Source: Sandaracinaceae bacterium | GTDB taxonomy: Bacteria; Myxococcota_A; Polyangia; Polyangiales; Houyiibacteriaceae | DNA: 64,000 nt | Assembly (NCBI GenBank): GCA_020633075.1 | Contig: JACKEI010000001.1 | Span: forward strand, 1,860,001 to 1,924,000 | Reading direction: 5' to 3' | Shown: piece after piece, positions 28,691 to 36,949 of the stretch | Position numbering within the stretch: the stretch's first letter is position 1 | Layout of the letters: each line of letters opens with the position of its first letter | The notes under the pieces: generated by a model | Database searches by the model: none | Seen by the model: only the letters and a program-made list of their open reading frames with translations | What the model was told of the DNA's origin: nothing | Translations under genes and position numbers: made by a program

Positions 28691-31462
28691 TCAGAGCGTC
28701 GCCTCGACCTGGACCAGCTCGTAGGCCTCGATGATGTCGCCCTCTTCCATGTCGTTGAAGCCGGCGAGACCGATACCGCACTCGAAGCCCGTGCCCACTT
28801 CCTTGACGTCGTCCTTGTGACGACGAAGCGACGCCACGTCACCCCGGAAGAGCACCTCACCGCCACGGAGAAGGCGTGCCTTGCCCGTGCGCAGGATCTT
28901 GCCGTCCGTGACCATGCAGCCCGCGATGGAGCCGGCCTTGGGGATGGTGAACACCATGCGGACCTGAGCCTTGCCCAGCTCCTTCTCGATGTAGGTCGGG
29001 GCCAGCAGCTTCCGCATCGCCGCGCGCACGTCATCGAGCGCCTCGTAGATGATGGAGTAGTTGCGGACGTCGACGTTCTCCTTCTTCGCGATGGCCGTGC
29101 CCTTGCCCTGCGGGCGCACGTTGAAGCCGATCACGATGGCGTTGGATCCGCTGGCGAGCATGATGTCGTTCTCGGTGATGCCGCCGACGCCGCTCAAGAT
29201 GATGTTCACCTTGACCTTGTCGGTGGTCAGCGCCGCGAGCGACTTCTTCAGCGCCTCGAGCGAGCCCTGCACGTCGGCCTTCACGACCAGGCGCAGCTCC
29301 TCGACGTCGCCGCTGTTCATCATCTTCTGGAACTCTTCGAGTCCGCGCGCGCCCGACATGGGGCCTTGGATGGGCTTGCCGCCGGCCTTCTTGTAAGAGT
29401 CCGCGACCTCGGCCGCCTTCTTCTGGTTCTTGACCTGGTAGATCATGTCGCCAGCCGACGGGAGGTCCTGCAGGCCGAGGATCTCCACGGGGGTGGCGGG
29501 CCCGGCGACCTTCACGACGCTCCCGCGCTCGTCCATCATGGCGCGAACGCGACCCCACGCCTGGCCGGCCACCACGTAGTCGCCTGGCTTGAGCGTACCG
29601 TCGCGCACGAGCACGTTGGCCACGGGACCACGACCGCGGTCGAGCTTGGCCTCGAGCACCACGCCCTCGGCGGGGATGTTCGGGTTGGACTGCAGGTCCA
29701 GGAGCTCCGCCTGGAGCAACACGGACTGGAGCAGCTTCTCGATGCCGAGACCCGTGTGGGCGCTGGTCTCGACGTAGATGGTGTCGCCGCCCCACTCCTC
29801 GGGCTGCAGCCCGAGCGAGGCCATCTCGTTCTTGACGCGCTCCGGCTGGGCGTCCTCGCGGTCGCACTTGTTGAGCGCGACGACGATGGGCACCTTGGCC
29901 GACTTGGCGTGCGTGATGGCCTCACGGGTCTGCGGCATGATGCCGTCGTCGGCCGCGACCACCAGGATGACCACGTCGGTGGCGTCCGCGCCGCGCGCAC
30001 GCATGGCCGTGAAGGCCTCGTGACCGGGCGTGTCCAGGAACACGATGGTGCGCTGCTCGCCGTCGAGCTCCACGCTGACGCGGTAGGCGCCGATGTGCTG
30101 CGTGATGCCGCCGGCCTCTCCCGCAGCCACGGACGCGTTGCGGATCTTGTCCAGCAACGAGGTCTTGCCGTGGTCGACGTGACCCATGACGGTCACCACC
30201 GGGGCACGCAGCGAGCGGTCCTCTTCGAGGTTCTCGAACTCACCGCGGGCGTCGCCGACGATCTCGTCCTCGGTGCGGGCGACGTTCTCGACCTCGTAGT
30301 TGAACACCGACGCGAGCAGCGTGGCCGTGTCTGCGTCCAGCGTGCTGTTGATGTGCACGTTGGTGACGCCCTGCTGGATGAGTTCCATCAGCACGTCGGT
30401 GGCCTTCAGGCTCATGCGCTGCGCCAGCGTCTGCAGCTGGATCTGATCCTCGATGCGAATGATGCGCTTCTGCGCACCCGGCAGCGTGGCCTCGAGCGGA
30501 CGCATCCGCTTAATGGTGCCAGGGGCGCCGGGCTTGGGGCGACGCTGCGGACGCGCAGGCGGCCGGCCCGCCGGACCGATGCTGGAGCGGTTGACGATCT
30601 TGCGCCGCGTCTGGGTCTGGGTCTGCTGGTGCTGCGCGACGATCTTGCGGCGCTTCTCCTCGGAGACGGTCAGGGCGCGGTCGGCCACGGTGTTGCCGCG
30701 ACGGGTGACGCCGGGGGGCAAGTGCGTGTGGGCGAAGCGCTCCGAGGTGGAGCTGGGGGGGACGCTCTGTCGCTCGTCCCGCATCTCCTCGAGCTGTTCT
30801 GCGGTGGGTGCCGGCACCTTCACGGCGACGGTCTCGCTCTCGGCGCGCAGCTCGGAGAGCGGTACGGCGCGCGGGGGCTCTTCGACCGGGGCCGGGGTGG
30901 CGGCCTTGGCGGCCTTGAGCGCCTTGTCGGCGGCCTCTTCCGCCGCGGAGTCCCGGGCGCTCGCTGCCTCCTTGGCCGCGCCCTTGTCGGCGGCGGCCGG
31001 AGCCGCGGCCTCTTGGGCCTTGGTGTCTGCAGCCTTGGTGGCGGAGTCATCCTCCGACTTGGCGGGCTTGGCCGGCGCCGCTGCGCTCGCGGGCTCCTTC
31101 GCGGGAGCCTCCACCTTCGCCTCGGGGGCGTCCACTTGCGCGGCGCTGGTCCGAGCCGTCGGACGCGCGGGGGCGGCGGCCACGGGAGCCGCGCGCTCGG
31201 GCTCGGCGGGAGCGGGGGTCGCGGCGGCCGGCGCCTCGTCGGCGTCGTCCTTCTTCCGCTTACGCCGCACGACGGTCGGGCGAATGCGCTCCTCGACCAC
31301 GTTGCCCGCGTTCTCCTTCTCGATAGAGCGGCGAATCTGGTCCACCTGGAACTGCTCGAGGACGCTCATATGGTTGCTTACGGGGATGCCCAGCGTCGCA
31401 ATGCGCCGCATGAGCTCCTTGTTGTCGATCCCCAGCTCTCGCGCCACTTCGTAGACTCGCAC
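28691..31462 (-). CDS. infB: Translation initiation factor IF-2
   Basis: This 923-residue GTPase places initiator tRNA on the 30S subunit. The order is an N-terminal IF2N domain (VYEVARELGIDNKELMRRI), a long Ala/Pro/Glu/Lys-rich linker (about residues 60-240), a second IF2N-type domain (about 340-400), then the G domain. The G domain has G1 GHVDHGKT near residue 427, DTPGHE, and NKCD. Domains II-IV follow to the C-terminus. It starts at GTG 31462, immediately after the ylxR stop with no gap, so translation is probably coupled. Confidence 0.97.
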   Translation of the reverse strand: MRVYEVARELGIDNKELMRRIATLGIPVSNHMSVLEQFQVDQIRRSIEKENAGNVVEERIRPTVVRRKRKKDDADEAPAAATPAPAEPERAAPVAAAPARPTARTSAAQVDAPEAKVEAPAKEPASAAAPAKPAKSEDDSATKAADTKAQEAAAPAAADKGAAKEAASARDSAAEEAADKALKAAKAATPAPVEEPPRAVPLSELRAESETVAVKVPAPTAEQLEEMRDERQSVPPSSTSERFAHTHLPPGVTRRGNTVADRALTVSEEKRRKIVAQHQQTQTQTRRKIVNRSSIGPAGRPPARPQRRPKPGAPGTIKRMRPLEATLPGAQKRIIRIEDQIQLQTLAQRMSLKATDVLMELIQQGVTNVHINSTLDADTATLLASVFNYEVENVARTEDEIVGDARGEFENLEEDRSLRAPVVTVMGHVDHGKTSLLDKIRNASVAAGEAGGITQHIGAYRVSVELDGEQRTIVFLDTPGHEAFTAMRARGADATDVVILVVAADDGIMPQTREAITHAKSAKVPIVVALNKCDREDAQPERVKNEMASLGLQPEEWGGDTIYVETSAHTGLGIEKLLQSVLLQAELLDLQSNPNIPAEGVVLEAKLDRGRGPVANVLVRDGTLKPGDYVVAGQAWGRVRAMMDERGSVVKVAGPATPVEILGLQDLPSAGDMIYQVKNQKKAAEVADSYKKAGGKPIQGPMSGARGLEEFQKMMNSGDVEELRLVVKADVQGSLEALKKSLAALTTDKVKVNIILSGVGGITENDIMLASGSNAIVIGFNVRPQGKGTAIAKKENVDVRNYSIIYEALDDVRAAMRKLLAPTYIEKELGKAQVRMVFTIPKAGSIAGCMVTDGKILRTGKARLLRGGEVLFRGDVASLRRHKDDVKEVGTGFECGIGLAGFNDMEEGDIIEAYELVQVEATL

Positions 31463-32074
31463 TTAACCTTCGTCCTCTCTGAGTGCCCGTATTCTCGCAG
31501 CCGCCTGAGCAAACTCAGCGGATACTCCCGCATCGAGGAGGGCGAGCACACCGACCTCGTTCTTGCGGAGCAGCGCGCCTAGCGCCGCCTTGTCACCGAA
31601 CACCACGCACGCGGTGCCAAGGCGCTCCGCGGCTTTCTCAATCTCGAACCTTCGTCCTGCGGCGTCGTGTGCCACGACCAGCAACGTGATGCCACCCGCA
31701 CGCATCGCTTCGCGGACCGCATCGGTGCCCAACGCCAGCAAGCGTCGGCGATGTGCCGCGAGGAGCAGACTGCTAGCCCGCCGCTCTTCGAACGCGACCA
31801 GCGCGTCCACGATCGCGGCGAGGTCCAAGTGCACTGGCTGACGGGCCGCGCGCGCGAAGCCACCGCGCGCAATGGCCCGCGAGAGGCACGCACGCGTGGG
31901 GTGCACGGAGGCCCCCTTCCCGCCCAAGCGACGGCCCGGGTCCGGTGCCACGTACGGAGGCGTCGGACCCAGCGCGAAGCGCACGAGCTCGTGCCGCTCG
32001 GCCTTTTGCCGGCAGCCCACGCACAACCTCTCGGGGTGCGTCTCGGTGTTCTCGTTCGCTTCGGCTTGGTTCAT
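31463..32074 (-). CDS. YlxR (DUF448) protein fused to an L7Ae-like RNA-binding domain
   Basis: This 203-residue protein has an N-terminal YlxR domain with ERLCVGCRQKAERHELVRF and GRGA-like GGKGASVHPTRACL motifs. The C-terminal part, about residues 90-195, is an L7Ae/L30e-like fold (EAMRAGGITLLVVAHDA, ACVVFGDKAALGALL). YlxR is a nucleoid/RNA-binding protein that in other bacteria modulates transcription. It lies between nusA and infB, the conserved position, with infB starting at the very next base. Confidence 0.9.
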   Translation of the reverse strand: MNQAEANENTETHPERLCVGCRQKAERHELVRFALGPTPPYVAPDPGRRLGGKGASVHPTRACLSRAIARGGFARAARQPVHLDLAAIVDALVAFEERRASSLLLAAHRRRLLALGTDAVREAMRAGGITLLVVAHDAAGRRFEIEKAAERLGTACVVFGDKAALGALLRKNEVGVLALLDAGVSAEFAQAAARIRALREDEG

Positions 32075-32104
32075 TCGCGTGGCGTCGCCAGGAGGCGCCG
32101 CGTC

Positions 32105-33817
32105 CTACTCCTCATCCGTGTCGTCGTCGTCGTCGCTGGGCGCGCTCGATCCCGCACCCTCACCGGCCGCGCCCCGCTCGGCAGCGGCGGCGGCCGCCTT
32201 GTCAGCGGCCTCCTTGCGAGACTTGGCGCGGTTCGCCTTGATCGTGGCCTCGAGCTCTGCCCAGGGACCGTCGACGAACTCCTCTACGGCCTGCTTGAGG
32301 TCGCGCGCGTAGAGGGCGTCCAGGCCCGCGTTCAGCGCGAAGCGGTCCACGTCGGTCTCACGCAGGATGGCCTGCAGCGAGCCGTAACCCCCTGCGTCCA
32401 AGGCGTCCACGATGCGCTGCGACACACCGGGCACCAGCAACAGCTTGAGCTTGTCGTTCGGCACCTCGTCGCCCTTGGCCAGCTCGAGCATGCGCTCCTT
32501 GCGCATGGACTCGACCTCGACCTCGGCGACACGCCGCAGCTCCTCGGCGTTGGTCACGCCGTCGATGCCAGCGAGCTCCTCGAGGCTGGCCTCGGCCACC
32601 TCGTCGAGCGTACGGAAGCCCAACCGGTAGAGGGTGCGGCCCAGGTTGGGGTCGCCCACGCGCCCCAGCACCTCGATGGCCTCCTCCTCCATCTGCTTGA
32701 AGCGGACTTCGCTGACGATGTCCAGGCGCCACTTGGTCAGCTGCGACGCGAGGCGCACGTTCTGACCGCGGCGACCGATGGCGAGCGAGAGCTTGCTGTC
32801 GGGGACCACCAGCTCCATCGACTGGCCGTTCTCGTCGATGACGACCCGCACCACCTCCGCCGGGGCGATGGCGTTGCACACGAAGCGCGCCGGATCGCGG
32901 TCGAAGGGCACGATGTCGATCTTCTCACCGCGCAGCTCTTGCACGACCGCCTGAACGCGCGAGCCCTTCATGCCCACGCACGCGCCCACCGGGTCGACGT
33001 CGCTGTCGCGGCTGCTCACCGCGATCTTGCTGCGGGCGCCCGGCTCGCGCGCGGCCGCCACGACCCGCACGATGCCCTCGAAGATCTCGGGGACCTCACG
33101 CTCGAAGAGCTTCACGAGCAGCCCGACGTCCGTGCGCGAGAGGATGATCTGCGGGCCACGGGCCTCGCGGTCGATACCCTTGAGCAGCGCCTCCACTCGG
33201 TCGCCCGGCCGGTAGCTCTCACGCGGCGTCTGCTCGCGGCTCGGCAGCACGGCCTCCACGCCGTTGCCAAAGTCCACGATGATGTTGCTGCCGCGCTCGA
33301 AGCGCCGCACCACGCCGGTGACGATCTCTCCGATGCGGTTCTTGTAGTCGTTGAAGACCCGCTCGCGCTCCGCGTCGCGGACGCGCTGGATGATGACCTG
33401 CTTGGCGGTCTGGGCGGCGATGCGGCCGAAGCCCTGGCGCTGCTGCGAGATGCCCAGCAAGTGACCGAAGAGGCGGTCCTGCTCGCGGGCCCGCTCGACG
33501 TCGCTGGCCAGATAGAAGATCTGAAAGCCCAGCTCCTCGCCGATCTCGGCCTCGAGGCCGTGACGCTCGGCGTCGTCGGCGCTGATCTCGAGCTCGGGGT
33601 CGTCGACCTCATCGACGACGGTCATGTACTGGAAGAGGTCGACCGCGCCCGTCTCCTCGTTGTAGCGCGCTTCGAGCTCCCGGTCGGGCCCGAAGGTCCG
33701 CTTGGCGGCCGTGAGGATGGCTTGCTCCGTGGCCTCGACGAGCACCGATCGCTCGATGCCCTTCTCCTGGCTGACCAAGTCGATAACGCTTGAAAGAGAC
33801 ATGTTGCCCTGACTCAT
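32105..33817 (-). CDS. nusA: Transcription termination/antitermination factor NusA
   Basis: This 570-residue protein has the NusA order: N-terminal polymerase-binding domain (residues 1-135), S1 domain (about 140-210), and two KH domains (RSKIAVSSRDSDVDPVGACVGMKG; LAIGRRGQNVRLASQL). A C-terminal helix-hairpin region, about residues 360-500, ends in an acidic Asp/Glu tail (DDDDDTDEE). It binds RNA polymerase and modulates pausing and termination. It follows rimP in the classic order. ATG 33817 and ATG 33802 are both preceded by AGGG. Confidence 0.97.
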   Translation of the reverse strand: MSQGNMSLSSVIDLVSQEKGIERSVLVEATEQAILTAAKRTFGPDRELEARYNEETGAVDLFQYMTVVDEVDDPELEISADDAERHGLEAEIGEELGFQIFYLASDVERAREQDRLFGHLLGISQQRQGFGRIAAQTAKQVIIQRVRDAERERVFNDYKNRIGEIVTGVVRRFERGSNIIVDFGNGVEAVLPSREQTPRESYRPGDRVEALLKGIDREARGPQIILSRTDVGLLVKLFEREVPEIFEGIVRVVAAAREPGARSKIAVSSRDSDVDPVGACVGMKGSRVQAVVQELRGEKIDIVPFDRDPARFVCNAIAPAEVVRVVIDENGQSMELVVPDSKLSLAIGRRGQNVRLASQLTKWRLDIVSEVRFKQMEEEAIEVLGRVGDPNLGRTLYRLGFRTLDEVAEASLEELAGIDGVTNAEELRRVAEVEVESMRKERMLELAKGDEVPNDKLKLLLVPGVSQRIVDALDAGGYGSLQAILRETDVDRFALNAGLDALYARDLKQAVEEFVDGPWAELEATIKANRAKSRKEAADKAAAAAAERGAAGEGAGSSAPSDDDDDTDEE

Positions 33818-33843
33818 GACATTCCCTGCTGCCGTCGCGCGGC

Positions 33844-34356
33844 TCAGAACCGATACACCAGATTGGCTTGAGTGATGGTATCGAAGGGGATACGCAACTC
33901 CGACCCGTTCACGTTCAGCTCAACGAACTCTGCGCCGTCGTCCAGGAGTACGTACCCCTTCAGAAGGCCTTGAAACTTACGCTGCTTGCTCGGTCCGACC
34001 GGGGTCAGCGTGCGCAGCGCCACCTCTCGGCCCGCGAAGCGGCCGAAGTCGGCTGGCTTCACGAGGGGGCGCTCCAGGCCCGGCGAGCTCACCTCCAGGT
34101 GATAGGCCCCGGGGAGCTCGTCCTCGTGGACGTCCAGCGCGGCTGACACGTCGCGGCTGACGTCCGTGCAGTCGGTGAGCGTGATGTCGCTGCCGTCCTT
34201 GCCGTCGCTCCGCGCACGGTCGATGGTGATGCGAATGACGGCCGCGCCCTTCTGAGGGACGTGGCGCACCTCGACCAGCTCGACCCCGTGGGCCAAGCAG
34301 ACCGGCTCGATGATGGCTTCGAGCGTGGTGATCAGTGTGTCAGTGCGTTTCGACAT
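33844..34356 (-). CDS. rimP: Ribosome maturation factor RimP
   Basis: This 170-residue factor acts in 30S assembly. It has the LSm-like two-domain pattern with VELVEVRHVPQKGAAVIRITID in the first half and GAYHLEVSSPGLERPLVKP, the family's signature, in the middle. The ATG at 34356 gives the homologous N-terminus; a 21-residue extension to 34419 would start inside the upstream hairpin. It heads the rimP-nusA-infB operon. Confidence 0.94.
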   Translation of the reverse strand: MSKRTDTLITTLEAIIEPVCLAHGVELVEVRHVPQKGAAVIRITIDRARSDGKDGSDITLTDCTDVSRDVSAALDVHEDELPGAYHLEVSSPGLERPLVKPADFGRFAGREVALRTLTPVGPSKQRKFQGLLKGYVLLDDGAEFVELNVNGSELRIPFDTITQANLVYRF

Positions 34357-34387
34357 GCGGGAGACCCGAAGAACCCCCAGAAATGCG

Positions 34388-34415
34388 AAAAGGGCGGACC
34401 CGGGAGTCCACCCTT
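34388..34415 (-). terminator. Hairpin upstream of rimP (terminator or attenuator)
   Basis: On the minus strand a 10-bp stem (34406-34415 with 34390-34399, one wobble pair) encloses a TCCCGG loop and is followed by only four T in total. It lies between the YbjN gene and rimP. It could end the upstream transcript or act as a leader attenuator of the nusA operon, which is autoregulated in E. coli. The weak T-tract lowers confidence. Confidence 0.5.
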
Positions 34416-34471
34416 GCAAGGATTCTTACAATGGCGGGCGGAATCTACCACCCGCCTGCCCCACATGCAAG

Positions 34472-34888
34472 TCAGCCGAGGAGGCCGGCCAGCTCCGCGT
34501 AGTGCACGTCCAAGTAGTGCGCGAGAACCGTCAGCGCGTCGGTGACCTCGCTCGGGTCTAGCTGCCCCAGCGGGTACTCTACGGAGAGGACCACGTCGAG
34601 GTCATCATCGATGGAGAACTTGGCGAACATGAGCACGTGATTGAGGCGCAGCAGCGCGTCGTAGAGCGCGGCCGACCGGACGCCATCCTCTGGCGTCTTG
34701 ACCACCGGGACGACGGCGAAGGTCAGGTAGCCCGCGTGCGCCCGCACCAAGAGGGGGAACGTGCGCCCCGCGGCCGTGACGTGTGTCCGCCACGTGTCTC
34801 CGGCGATGGGCGTAGAGGGGTACCCGAGCGAGAGCAAGTGCTCCGCCAGGTTCTCCTTGTCGATCCGTACGTCGGAGCCGGTAGTCAT
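34472..34888 (-). CDS. YbjN-domain protein
   Basis: This 138-residue protein resembles the YbjN / type III secretion chaperone-like fold: an N-terminal helix (ENLAEHLLSLGY), beta strands (WRTHVTAAGRTFPLLVRAHAGYLTF), and a C-terminal helix after ALLRLNHVLMFAKFSIDDDLDVVLSVEYPL. The central 'LNHVLMFAKF...D' pattern is characteristic. In myxobacteria such proteins are short and cytoplasmic, and their role is unclear. It is transcribed toward rimP with the hairpin in between. Confidence 0.72.
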   Translation of the reverse strand: MTTGSDVRIDKENLAEHLLSLGYPSTPIAGDTWRTHVTAAGRTFPLLVRAHAGYLTFAVVPVVKTPEDGVRSAALYDALLRLNHVLMFAKFSIDDDLDVVLSVEYPLGQLDPSEVTDALTVLAHYLDVHYAELAGLLG

Positions 34889-34955
34889 CGCCGTGGCGCG
34901 ACTTTACGCGAGAGCGGCTATCTTGCGTGCACTTTTCGACCGTATGCGGCAGGGC

Positions 34956-36827
34956 TCAGCCCTGCGGGGTCTCCCCGTGGACCCAGACGTACGTCGGCGT
35001 CGTGTCCGCCTCACCTTCCGGCGCCCAGATCGAGTGCCAGTTGGCAGGCAGCCCGGGGGTGGTCCAGTTGAAGAGCCAGCGCGAGTCCAGGGGCGACATG
35101 TTGATGCACCCATGGCTCTTCGTCCTGCCGAAGTTGTCGTGCCAGAAGGCCGTGTGGAACGCGTAGGAGCGCCAGAAGTACTGCACGTAGGGCACGTCCT
35201 CGATGCTGTAGGGCCCGTCCACGACCGTCCCGTCGCCGTCCATCGTGTTGGTGATGTGCTTCTCTCGGATGCGGAAGACACCGCTGGGCGTGTGGTGGTC
35301 CAGCTCCTCGTCGCCACGGCGCTTCACGCGTCCGGAAGAGATCAACGTCACGTACGCGGGGCGCTCTCCGTCGTAGGCCACCAGGGTCTGGTTCTCGAGG
35401 TTGACCTCGATCCACTTCACCCCTTCCGGGATACGCTCTTCGCGCTCCACACGGTCCACGCGCATGACCACGTCGGCGCGGTAGTACAGGCCGTCCGCGG
35501 TCACGTAGTAGCGACGATTGCCGACGGTCTCCTCGCGGGCGATGGCAAACGAGTCCCGATGATAGGCGCGCCTCGCGCGGCGCAAGCGGCCACGCTCGGG
35601 GTCCATGGTCTCGGCGTTGGTCCCCTGTCGGCGCGAGATGAAGCCCACGGGGAGCGTCGTGGTCTCGTCCAGCGCGAGCCCGACGAACGTGCTGCCCTCG
35701 CGGGTGGCAACGGCGCGCGCGGGCACGAACCCAGCGGCCTGGGTACGCCAGTAACGGCGCGGGCCCGAGCGGATGCGGCGGTCGAGGCTGACCCAGAAGC
35801 CGCGCATCGCGCGGTGGTGCACGACTCCCTCGCCACGCAGGGAGTCCAGCGTGATCGGCTCCGGTGGCGCTTCTTCCTCGCCCGCGTCCTCCTCCGCCGC
35901 GGCCGGTGCGGCGGCGACGGCGGGCGCTGGCGTGCCGGCCGGGCGGGGCGTCGCCGTGGGTGAAGCGGCCGGGTTTGTGCCCGATGCAGCGCTCATGTCC
36001 GTCATGGCGGCAACCATCCCGCTGGCTCCATCACCCGCTGGCGCAGCGCCTTCGCCCGCAGGCCCCGGCGTGCCACCCGCCGGACGCCCGGCAGTCTCGG
36101 TCGCGGCTACGGTGCCGCTGCCGGCGGGACGTGCGGCAGTAGCCCCTTCCGCGCCACCAGCGGCACCGTCACTCTCCGCCGGCTCCGCGTTGGGAGCGCG
36201 CCAGCCTTCATGTTCGGCAGCCTCCTCGTCATTCGGAGGGCGGCGGTACACGGGCACATCGCTGCGGATGTAGCCGTACTCGTAGGGCAGTGGATCCGTC
36301 AGGCGTGGCTGTCGAAAGCGCGCCTCGGGCAGCCGCGGCCCGTCGAACGCGGTCACCTCACGCCGGTTGCACACGAAGCCCCCAGTCTCGAGCTCGTACC
36401 AACCCGCCGGGCAGTCGTCGTAGCCGACGGGAGAGCTGGTCTTGGCGTTGAGCACTGCGCCGGCCCGCAAGCGGCCGATGCGCGTCGACGTCTCAGCGGG
36501 GCGTTCACGCACGTTGACTACGAAGCGGGCCGCGAAGATGCGCTTGGGCACCCCGGCACTCTCGCCACCGTCCTCGGGGCCGCCGTCTTCGATGCCGCCG
36601 TCCTCGGCCTCGCCACCCTCGACCGCAGGCCCGCCGGCTGTGCCCTCCCCTTCGGGTTGCTCTGCCGACTGTGCGGGCTGGTCACCGGTGGGCTCGCCAC
36701 CGCACCCGGTCAGCGCCATGGCGACGGCTACGCAGAGCCCCCCCACGTGAAGGGTGCTACGAAGGGCGCGCCCCTCGAAGAGGTTCGGTATCGGCGAGTC
36801 AGCGTGGGGCACAGGCATGGACGACAT
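34956..36827 (-). CDS. L,D-transpeptidase lipoprotein
   Basis: This 623-residue exported protein has an N-terminal lipobox (ALTGC near residue 41). A Glu/Gly/Pro-rich stretch, an SH3-like segment (VVNVRERPAETSTRIGRLRAG) and a second low-complexity region rich in Ala, Pro, Gly and Thr (about 200-330) follow. The YkuD L,D-transpeptidase domain forms the last 200 residues: TPSGVFRIREKH, then SHGCINMSPLDSRWLFNW with the catalytic Cys, His and Arg. It should cross-link or attach peptidoglycan. The stop lies in a perfect GCAGGGCT/AGCCCTGC inverted repeat. Confidence 0.9.
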   Translation of the reverse strand: MSSMPVPHADSPIPNLFEGRALRSTLHVGGLCVAVAMALTGCGGEPTGDQPAQSAEQPEGEGTAGGPAVEGGEAEDGGIEDGGPEDGGESAGVPKRIFAARFVVNVRERPAETSTRIGRLRAGAVLNAKTSSPVGYDDCPAGWYELETGGFVCNRREVTAFDGPRLPEARFRQPRLTDPLPYEYGYIRSDVPVYRRPPNDEEAAEHEGWRAPNAEPAESDGAAGGAEGATAARPAGSGTVAATETAGRPAGGTPGPAGEGAAPAGDGASGMVAAMTDMSAASGTNPAASPTATPRPAGTPAPAVAAAPAAAEEDAGEEEAPPEPITLDSLRGEGVVHHRAMRGFWVSLDRRIRSGPRRYWRTQAAGFVPARAVATREGSTFVGLALDETTTLPVGFISRRQGTNAETMDPERGRLRRARRAYHRDSFAIAREETVGNRRYYVTADGLYYRADVVMRVDRVEREERIPEGVKWIEVNLENQTLVAYDGERPAYVTLISSGRVKRRGDEELDHHTPSGVFRIREKHITNTMDGDGTVVDGPYSIEDVPYVQYFWRSYAFHTAFWHDNFGRTKSHGCINMSPLDSRWLFNWTTPGLPANWHSIWAPEGEADTTPTYVWVHGETPQG

Positions 36828-36949
36828 GAGGAATCAACGGCGCCATGGCAACATTCCCGAGCATCGAGGCGGGCGCTCTGCGCCCCGAACTCAGGTGAAC
36901 CCTTGAACCCAGCTTCTCAGTCCGTCAACCCCGGGACCGCAACCGGCGC

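Noticed and set aside
28403..31582. 1059-residue plus-strand open frame opposite infB
   Set aside because: It is the mirror frame of infB; the repetitive Ala/Pro linker of IF2 keeps the antisense frame open.
34949..34965. GCAGGGCT/AGCCCTGC hairpin at the L,D-transpeptidase stop as terminator
   Set aside because: It overlaps the stop codon and is not followed by a T-run.
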